A stretch of 33,848 bases of DNA from Streptomyces sp. (GTDB lineage: Bacteria; Actinomycetota; Actinomycetes; Streptomycetales; Streptomycetaceae). Positions 28,307-33,848 of this stretch are shown here, one piece after another. The stretch covers positions 1 to 33,848 of the forward strand of contig NZ_JAEKKT010000195.1 of the NCBI RefSeq assembly GCF_019510245.1. The letters are read 5' to 3'. How positions within the stretch are numbered: position 1 is the first letter of the stretch; every line of letters starts with the position of its first letter. Both the position numbers and the translations under genes were made by a program. The notes below the pieces were generated by a model. That model saw only the letters and a list, made by a program, of their open reading frames with translations, was not told the origin of the DNA and did not search any database.

Positions 28307-29137
28307 ATGACCTATCAGACACTCAATGTCCGGCGTGACGGCCGGATCCTCTACGTCGACTTCAACCATCCGCCGGTCAACCTGATGACCTTCCAGATGG
28401 CCGGGGAACTTTTCGACCTCGGCGGGTCACTCGTCACCGACCGGGAGACGGCGGTGGTGGTCTTCGGCAGCGCCAACCCGGAGTTCTTCATCGCCCACTT
28501 CGACCTGGGCGACATCCTGCGGATGGACAGCGACCCGTCGGTTCCGCAGAGCCGCTACGACGACATCAACGCTCTGCAGGCCCTGACGACCATGTGGCAG
28601 AACCTGCCCCAGGTGACCATCAGCGTGATCGACGGGATCTGCCGCGGCGCCGGGCTGGAGTTCCTGCTCGCGACGGACCTGCGGTTCGCCACGCCGGAGA
28701 GCCGGTTCGCCCTGCCCGAGGCGAGCGGCGGCATCCTGCCCGCCGGCGGCGGTACGACACGACTGGCGATGCAGATCGGCCCGGTCCGCGCCCGCGAGGT
28801 GATCCTTTCGGCCCGTGACTTCACCGGGGAGGAGGCCGCGGCCTACGGCATCGTCAGCCGCGCGCTCCCGCGCGAGGAGTTGAACGCCTACACCGACAGC
28901 TTGGCACGCGACATCGCCAAGCGCCCGGCGAGCACGATCGCCGCGGTGAACGAGGTGTTCAAGAACGTCTATGGCGCCCTGGCCGACGCCCAATTCGCCG
29001 GCTTCGCCGCGGAGAACACCGCGCTGCGGAACCTGCTCGAGGTTCCCGGCACCAAGGAGGCCCTGCAGCTGATGACCGGCCTGCAGGACCTGGAGCACGA
29101 ACGGGACCTGCCCGCGGCGATCGCCGCCGCGCAGTAG
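28307..29137 (+). CDS. Enoyl-CoA hydratase/isomerase (crotonase family)
   Basis: This 276-residue crotonase-family protein has both residues that catalyse water addition: Glu118 in GAGLE and Glu138 in LPEASGG, 20 residues apart as in rat mitochondrial hydratase (144 and 164). The oxyanion-hole segments are FIAHFDLGDIL (unusual, as most have a FxAGxD motif) and ICRGAGLEF. The C-terminal helical part is normal. It should hydrate a trans-2-enoyl-CoA or isomerise it. GAGGAG at about 28295-28300 precedes the ATG at 28307. It lies 31 bases after the thiolase in the same direction. Confidence 0.92.
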   Translation: MTYQTLNVRRDGRILYVDFNHPPVNLMTFQMAGELFDLGGSLVTDRETAVVVFGSANPEFFIAHFDLGDILRMDSDPSVPQSRYDDINALQALTTMWQNLPQVTISVIDGICRGAGLEFLLATDLRFATPESRFALPEASGGILPAGGGTTRLAMQIGPVRAREVILSARDFTGEEAAAYGIVSRALPREELNAYTDSLARDIAKRPASTIAAVNEVFKNVYGALADAQFAGFAAENTALRNLLEVPGTKEALQLMTGLQDLEHERDLPAAIAAAQ

Positions 29138-29177
29138 CGCCAGCCGCCCGCAGGAACGCGAAGAGGACGACACAGTC

Positions 29178-30476
29178 ATGACACAGCAAGGCAAGGGCGC
29201 GGCGTCGGTACGGCCCGGGCTGCCGTTCGTGGAACAGAGCGGTTTCGAGATCCTCGGCGAGGAGGAGCGCGCCGTCCAGCAGGCGATGCACAAGTTCGCG
29301 CGCGAGGTGATGCGCCCGGCGGGTATCGCCATCGACAAGCTGAGCGCCGATGAAGTGATCGCACAGGGCTCTCCGTACTGGGAGTTCATGGCGACGGCCG
29401 CGGCGTCGGGGATCGAGTTCGACGCGGCCTCGGACGACGTGCCGCCGCAGGAACTGGCCAAGCTCCAGGCGATCGTCGTCGAGGAGTTCGGCTGGGGTGA
29501 CGCGGGCCTCGCGGTCTCGCTGGCGGGCGCCGCCTTCCCGAACATGATGGCCAAGCGAGCCGGCAACCAGGAACTGGTCGAGCTGACGGCGGGCAAGATC
29601 GGCGCCTGGGTCGCCACCCAGCCGGACCGCGGTTCGGACGGCACGATGCTCTACCCCGCCGAGCGCCACGCCCTCGCCCCGCAGGGCAACAAGGGCAACC
29701 TGACTGCGAAGATCAGCGGCGGCGACATCGTGATCAACGGGCAGAGCTCCGCCTGGGTCTCCAACGGCCCGGTCGCCCAGGTCGCGATCCTGTCCATCGT
29801 CGCCGACTACGGCGATGGATACTTCGACAGCGAGGGCCACCCGCACGGCGTCGAGGTCGTCGTTCCCCTCGACCTGCCCGGGGTGACCCACGGCAAGCCG
29901 CTGGAGAAGCTGGGCAAGCGGGCCCTGCCCCAGGGTGAGCTGTTCTTCGACGACGTCAAGGTCCCCGTGCGGTACGCCGTCTCACTCGGCGACGACTACT
30001 GGCACGGCCACGCCTCCACCTGGTCCACGGCGGGTGTGGCGATGGGCGAGCTCATGACGGGGCTGGCCCGGGCGGCCCTCGAGTACGCGCTCGAGTACGT
30101 CCACGAGCGCCGCCAGGGCGGCGCGCTGCTGGCCGAGCACCAGATGGTGCAGAGCCGTCTCGGCGCCATGGCCCGCAAGGTGGAGACGATGCGCGCACTG
30201 GCCCGGCGGGCCGCCGAGTACACCGCGCTGTCGCCGGCCAAGCACCCCTACTACACCGGCGGAACCAAGGTCACCTGCACCGACCTCGCGTTCGAGGTGG
30301 CCGATGAGGCCCTGCAGCTGTTCGGCGGCAACGGACTGACCCGCGAGTACCCGATGGAGAAGCTCTTCCGCGACGCCCGGGCGGCCCGTATCGAGGACGG
30401 CGAGAACCATCTGCTCAACATGAAGTTCGGCTACCTGAACACGCAGCTGTACAAGGGCGGACGGATCGGGGCCTGA
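29178..30476 (+). CDS. Acyl-CoA dehydrogenase
   Basis: This 432-residue flavoprotein matches acyl-CoA dehydrogenases. It has an N-terminal helical domain (about residues 20-145), a middle beta domain (about 148-270; WVATQPDRGSDGT is the FAD/substrate segment) and a C-terminal helical domain with ALQLFGGNGLTREYPMEKLF. Where most relatives have the catalytic glutamate in IYEGT, this protein has Ile-Glu406-Asp407-Gly-Glu; by spacing from the conserved RDA, Asp407 takes that place. Electron transfer would be to an ETF, and the etfB start lies at 33737. ATG 29178 has GAGGAC upstream. Hairpins lie beyond its end. Confidence 0.92.
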   Translation: MTQQGKGAASVRPGLPFVEQSGFEILGEEERAVQQAMHKFAREVMRPAGIAIDKLSADEVIAQGSPYWEFMATAAASGIEFDAASDDVPPQELAKLQAIVVEEFGWGDAGLAVSLAGAAFPNMMAKRAGNQELVELTAGKIGAWVATQPDRGSDGTMLYPAERHALAPQGNKGNLTAKISGGDIVINGQSSAWVSNGPVAQVAILSIVADYGDGYFDSEGHPHGVEVVVPLDLPGVTHGKPLEKLGKRALPQGELFFDDVKVPVRYAVSLGDDYWHGHASTWSTAGVAMGELMTGLARAALEYALEYVHERRQGGALLAEHQMVQSRLGAMARKVETMRALARRAAEYTALSPAKHPYYTGGTKVTCTDLAFEVADEALQLFGGNGLTREYPMEKLFRDARAARIEDGENHLLNMKFGYLNTQLYKGGRIGA

Positions 30477-30526
30477 CCGCACCAGACGGGTACCGCCGGC
30501 TTCGTCGGTTCCCGCCATCCGGGCCC

Positions 30527-30592
30527 GGACGGTCCTCGCCACGCCAGAACCGTCCGTTCCCGTGCGCCCCGGGGGGCACTTGGCCGGGGCGC
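30527..30592 (+). terminator. Two hairpins between acyl-CoA dehydrogenase and ligase genes
   Basis: GGACGGT (30527-30533) pairs with ACCGTCC (30549-30555), and GCGCCCCGG (30564-30572) pairs with CCGGGGCGC (30584-30592). No T-tract follows the second, so termination may be partial or factor-dependent. The gap to the ligase is 225 bases, much wider than others in the cluster, and likely also holds a promoter for the ligase. Confidence 0.45.
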
Positions 30593-30701
30593 GTCACGGC
30601 ACGCCACACCCTACGGCGCGGGCCGCGACAGTCCCACAGACCAGTACGACCGACCGATCCCCGCATCTCGGGGTCGACTCCACAGATAAGGAACCACCAG
30701 C

Positions 30702-32273
30702 ATGGCTGTGACCGACTTCTTCGACCGGGGTTGGCGCGCCTACCCGGACCGGGCGGCCTTCATCTCGGGGGAGCAGACGTTCACCTACACCGAGATCGGT
30801 GAGCTTTCGTGCCGCGTGGGGAACGGCTTGCTCGCACATGGCATCGAGCCCGAGACCAAGGGCGCGGTCCTCGCCGCCAACGATCCCCTCGCGTGGGCCT
30901 GTGTTCTTGGCATGTGGCGGGCGGGGATGGCCTGGGTCCCGGTCAACCCCGCATACCCCAAGGAGGAGATCCAGCGGATGCTGGACAGCTTCGACTGCGA
31001 GGTGCTGTTCTGCCACGAGCAGTTCCTGCCGGTCGTGGAGCAACTCCGCCCCGAACTGAAGCAATTGAAGACCGTGATCGCGCTGAGCGGGGACACGCAA
31101 GCCCTGTCGGCGGCGGACGCGGTTCTGCTCGCGTCGTACACCGAGGGAGCGTCCAGCGAGCTTCCCGACTACATCCCGGATGCGGATGTGATGGCCGGGA
31201 TCATGCCGACCGGCGGGACCACCGGGGCGCCGAAGGGTGCGATGAACACGCACCGGAGCCTTACCGTCAGCGCACTGCAGCACATGTTCGCCGCGCCGTA
31301 CTCCTCGGACGAGCCGATCGTGAACCTGGTCGCCGCGCCGATGACCCACGCCGCGGGTACCCTCACGCTGCCGATCACGGCCCGCGGCGGCACGATCGTC
31401 GTGATGCACCGCCCCGACCCGCTCGAACTGCTCGACCTCCTGAAGAAGCACCGCGTCACGGAGCTGTACCTGCCGCCCACCGTCATCTACCGGATACTGG
31501 AGATACCGGGCATCGAGCAGCGGGACTTCTCCTCGCTGAAGTACTTCACCTACGGTGCGGCCCCCATGTCCACCGAGAAGCTCCGTCGCGCGATCGACGT
31601 CTTCGGCCCGGTGATGTTCCAGGGGTACGGTCAGGCGGAGGCACCCACCGCGATCGCCTTCCTGCGTCCCGAGGAGCACTTCCGCAACGGTGAGATCGCC
31701 GAGGACGCCAGGCTGTCGGCGACGGGGCGGCCCGCACCGCTGGTGCGCGTCGAGATCCTCGACGAGAACGGCACCATCCTGCCCACCGGGGAGACCGGCG
31801 AAATCTGCGTGCGCGGCGACTTGCTGATGAAGGGGTACTACAACGCCCCGGAGAAGACCGCGGAGACCATCGTCGACGGGTGGCTGCACACCGGCGACGT
31901 CGGCTACCTCGACCACGAGGGCTTCCTGCACATCACCGATCGCAAGAAGGACATGATCATCTCGGGTGGCTTCAATGTCTACCCGAGCGAGGTGGAGCAG
32001 GTCATCTGGACGCATCCGGCAGTTCAGGACTGCGCCGTGATCGGCACCCCGCACGCGGACTGGGGCGAGGCGGTCACCGCGGTGGTCGAACTGAACGACG
32101 CTGCGCAGCTGACGGAGGAGGAGCTGGTGGCCTTCTGCCGGCCCAAGCTCGGCGGCATCAAGACACCGAAGAAGATCGTGTTCGTCGACGCCCTACCCCG
32201 CAGCGCCAACGGGAAGGTGCTCAAGAAGGACATCCGCGAGCCCTTCTGGCGCGGGCACGAGCGGAAGATCTGA
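30702..32273 (+). CDS. Acyl-CoA ligase (AMP-forming, FadD-like)
   Basis: This 523-residue member of the ANL superfamily activates a carboxylic acid to its CoA thioester via acyl-AMP. The phosphate-binding loop is TGGTTGAPKG at residues 170-179. YGAAPMSTEKL, the FQGYGQAEAPT motif, then WLHTGDVGYLD and DRKKDMIISGGFNVYPSEVE follow, and the C-terminal catalytic Lys505 is in SANGKVLKK. Length and domains are normal. AAGGAA is eight bases before the ATG. It should begin the pathway by activating the unknown substrate. The acid specificity cannot be read; relatives handle fatty, aromatic or steroid-derived acids. Confidence 0.94.
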   Translation: MAVTDFFDRGWRAYPDRAAFISGEQTFTYTEIGELSCRVGNGLLAHGIEPETKGAVLAANDPLAWACVLGMWRAGMAWVPVNPAYPKEEIQRMLDSFDCEVLFCHEQFLPVVEQLRPELKQLKTVIALSGDTQALSAADAVLLASYTEGASSELPDYIPDADVMAGIMPTGGTTGAPKGAMNTHRSLTVSALQHMFAAPYSSDEPIVNLVAAPMTHAAGTLTLPITARGGTIVVMHRPDPLELLDLLKKHRVTELYLPPTVIYRILEIPGIEQRDFSSLKYFTYGAAPMSTEKLRRAIDVFGPVMFQGYGQAEAPTAIAFLRPEEHFRNGEIAEDARLSATGRPAPLVRVEILDENGTILPTGETGEICVRGDLLMKGYYNAPEKTAETIVDGWLHTGDVGYLDHEGFLHITDRKKDMIISGGFNVYPSEVEQVIWTHPAVQDCAVIGTPHADWGEAVTAVVELNDAAQLTEEELVAFCRPKLGGIKTPKKIVFVDALPRSANGKVLKKDIREPFWRGHERKI

Positions 32274-32309
32274 CCGGCCATGGCGGACCCGACAGGCAAG
32301 GATCATCGG

Positions 32310-33194
32310 ATGGCCCGACCTGTGGCGGTGATCACGGGCGCGGCCAGTGGAATCGGCCTCGCCGTTACGCGGCGGTTGGCGCGAACGCACCGGGTCGCGC
32401 TGCTGGACATCGACGGTGACGCGGTTCGGCAGGCCGCGAGGGATTTGGGGGGTACAGCTCTCGCGGTTCGGTGCGACATCACCGACCCGGAGTCGGTCGA
32501 GGCCGCCGTGCGAGCCGTGGTCGAGGAGTTCGGGGCCATCGATGTCGCCGTGTCCAATGCGGGTATCGGTCCGGTGGGCACGGTGCGGCACCTCGATCCG
32601 TCGGTGCTCGCCACAGTGCTCGACGTCAACGTGACCGGCAACTGGCGGTTCATCCAGGAATGCCTGCCCCACCTCATCGTCGGCCGAGGGTACGTACTCG
32701 GCGTGGCCTCGGCCGCATCGATCTTCGCCCCGCCCGGCGAGGGCATGTACGCGGCTAGCAAGGCGGGACTGGAGGCTCTGCTGGACGTGTTCCGGGTCGA
32801 GGTGGCTCACCTCGGCGTCGGCGTAGGCGTCGCCTACCCGATGTTCATCGACACGCCGATGGTGCGCGACGCCGACCACGAGCACGCGGACTTCGCCCGG
32901 ACGCGGGCGCGGCTGCCCGGGGCTGCCGGCAAGACCTTCCCGGTGTCGCTGGCCGCCGACCGCATCGTGCGGGGCATCCAGCGAAGGCAGCGCCGGGTGT
33001 TCATCCCGGGTTCACTGCGTCTGCAATACCTGCTGCGCGGCTTCCTTTCCGCTTTGTTGGACCGGAAACTGCAGCCGATCGCCGTCGAGGTGGATCAGCT
33101 CACCGAACAGAAGGTTGCCGATAGAGGTGCTGCCGCGGGCGGCTGGAGCGAGGCCGTGCTGAGATCACAGAAATCTCAGCCTGGAGGAGACTGA
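32310..33194 (+). CDS. Short-chain dehydrogenase/reductase (SDR)
   Basis: This 294-residue SDR has the cofactor motif TGAASGIG at residues 9-16, SNAGIG after it, the catalytic Tyr147 and Lys151 in YAASK, and the serine in VASAAS. A C-terminal extension of about 60 residues (LRLQYLLRGFLSALLD onwards) is basic and amphipathic and may touch the membrane. It probably oxidises a hydroxyl or reduces a ketone in the cluster pathway, for example the 3-hydroxyacyl-CoA step, for which no classical dehydrogenase is in the cluster. ATG 32310 is preferred over 32280 because AAGGA sits seven bases ahead. It follows the ligase by 36 bases. Confidence 0.88.
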   Translation: MARPVAVITGAASGIGLAVTRRLARTHRVALLDIDGDAVRQAARDLGGTALAVRCDITDPESVEAAVRAVVEEFGAIDVAVSNAGIGPVGTVRHLDPSVLATVLDVNVTGNWRFIQECLPHLIVGRGYVLGVASAASIFAPPGEGMYAASKAGLEALLDVFRVEVAHLGVGVGVAYPMFIDTPMVRDADHEHADFARTRARLPGAAGKTFPVSLAADRIVRGIQRRQRRVFIPGSLRLQYLLRGFLSALLDRKLQPIAVEVDQLTEQKVADRGAAAGGWSEAVLRSQKSQPGGD

Positions 33195-33206
33195 ACGGAC
33201 CTGAAC

Positions 33207-33500
33207 TCAGGGAGTGGACTGTTCGGCCCGGATGGTCGTGCCTGTAAGGGTGTTGCGGGTGCATCGTCGCGTGAGCTCGGCGACAAGGAAAAGGCCGCGA
33301 CCGCCTTCGTCGAAGACGCGTGCGCGGCGCACGTGGGGGCAGGTGTTGCCGGCGTCGGAGACCTCGCAGATCAGGGTCTGTTCCTTGATTTGACGAAGGC
33401 AGCTTCATCCAGCCCCCATGCGCTCAACGTGTCTGCGGGCGGCGACGCACACCGGCCACCGCCGCGGGATCACGGGAGACGTCCCAGGTGGCGACGTGGC
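33207..33500 (-). pseudogene. Broken anti-sigma-factor-type ATP-binding protein (HATPase_c_2)
   Basis: On the minus strand, pieces of a streptomycete RsbW-like ATP-binding regulator are readable. An N-terminal piece has ATWDVSRDPAAVAGVRRR, then after a frame change WGLDEAAFVK. A C-terminal piece reads QTLICEVSDAGNTCPHVRRA, RVFDEGGRGLFLVAELTRR, then AEQSTP and a TGA at 33209-33207. The segment between, which normally has the ATP-binding N-box (ELVTNAIR type), is missing. A frameshift plus this internal deletion make it non-functional. The 236 bases from 33501 to the etfB start show no convincing gene. Confidence 0.85.
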
Positions 33501-33736
33501 TCGACAGGCCCCCGGCGCTCACGGGGCCGCCCTCGGCTGCGACAAGTGGGCGCCAACCATTCAGCAACGGATGCCGGGCGGCCGCGCGGAATTGCCTATG
33601 GCCTGTCCTGGTCGGCGCTGTCCAGGTGGTGCGCGTTCTTCTGAACGCGGGCCGCCTCGATAGGGATTGGCCGCTAGTAGCCCGCTGTCTTCAAGAGAAG
33701 GCAGTCAAGAAATGACGATGCAGTAGGAGAGCCGGC

Positions 33737-33848
33737 GTGAGCTTGAGGATCGTTGTCACTGTGAAGTACGTGCCCGACGCCACCGGCGACCGGCACTTCG
33801 CCGATGACCTGACCGTCGACCGGGACGACGTGGACGGTCTGCTCTCCG
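33737..33848 (+). CDS. etfB: Electron transfer flavoprotein beta subunit, N-terminal part (partial)
   Basis: The last 112 bases encode the start of EtfB: SLRIVVTVKYVPDATGDRHF, followed by ADDLTVDRDDVDGLLS, which fits actinobacterial EtfB closely. It starts at GTG with GGAG seven bases upstream. ETF accepts electrons from acyl-CoA dehydrogenases and passes them to the respiratory chain; its alpha subunit is expected just beyond the window. It follows the broken anti-sigma gene and is probably an older resident gene at the edge of the accessory region, though it could serve the acyl-CoA dehydrogenase upstream. Confidence 0.92.
   Translation, partial: MSLRIVVTVKYVPDATGDRHFADDLTVDRDDVDGLLS

Noticed and set aside
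33333..33715. Short plus-strand open frames before etfB
   Set aside because: They lie opposite the anti-sigma gene remnant or in DNA without codon bias and match no known protein.

Overview
The window is chromosomal DNA of very high GC content, and everything in it points to Streptomyces or a close relative: strong third-position GC bias, GTG starts, an NsdA/SCO4114-type regulator, SpoIIE-type phosphatase and GHL10 genes, rare TTA codons, and several copies of a GC-rich hairpin repeat that I recognise from memory as common between Streptomyces genes. No tRNA, rRNA, CRISPR array or intact transposase was found.

Left part (1-9.3 kb): the end of pheS and a complete pheT (translationally coupled), a membrane-attached PP2C/SpoIIE phosphatase, a TPR-type developmental regulator, a Nudix hydrolase, and a small tail-anchored protein. 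The last two overlap tail to tail and are the only genes here with in-frame TTA (bldA) codons. A 3-hydroxyacyl-CoA dehydrogenase and a secreted GHL10 glycosidase follow.

Middle part (9-19.7 kb): a MocR regulator and an EamA exporter diverge from one shared CATG. Then come a GNAT acetyltransferase, a histidine-phosphatase-fold protein that has lost both catalytic histidines, DUF6314, a large secreted GH51 arabinofuranosidase with an inserted beta-sandwich, a carboxymuconolactone-decarboxylase-like protein behind a textbook MerR-type promoter, a sugar/aminoglycoside kinase-fold protein behind a near-perfect CebR-like (LacI) palindrome, and a LysR/EamA divergent pair.

19.8-23.9 kb: a compact operon of YfhO-type membrane glycosyltransferase, CsbB/GtrB-type polyprenyl-phosphate glycosyltransferase and GtrA/GtcA-type flippase. 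These are the three components known from Firmicutes cell-envelope glycosylation. Its leader carries a hairpin plus T-tract.

23.9-33.7 kb looks like an accessory island. It starts with three direct copies of a 14-base repeat in AT-richer DNA and a broken quinone-oxidoreductase gene. Then comes an AraC regulator divergent from a CoA-dependent catabolic cluster: saccharopine-dehydrogenase-like reductase, SCP2-type thiolase, crotonase, acyl-CoA dehydrogenase, acyl-CoA ligase, SDR. It ends with a broken anti-sigma-factor-type ATPase gene next to the start of etfB. The ligase, dehydrogenase, hydratase and thiolase make a coherent activation and beta-oxidation sequence for an unknown acid; etfB, probably the older resident gene, would supply electron transfer. 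The substrate cannot be read from the sequence.
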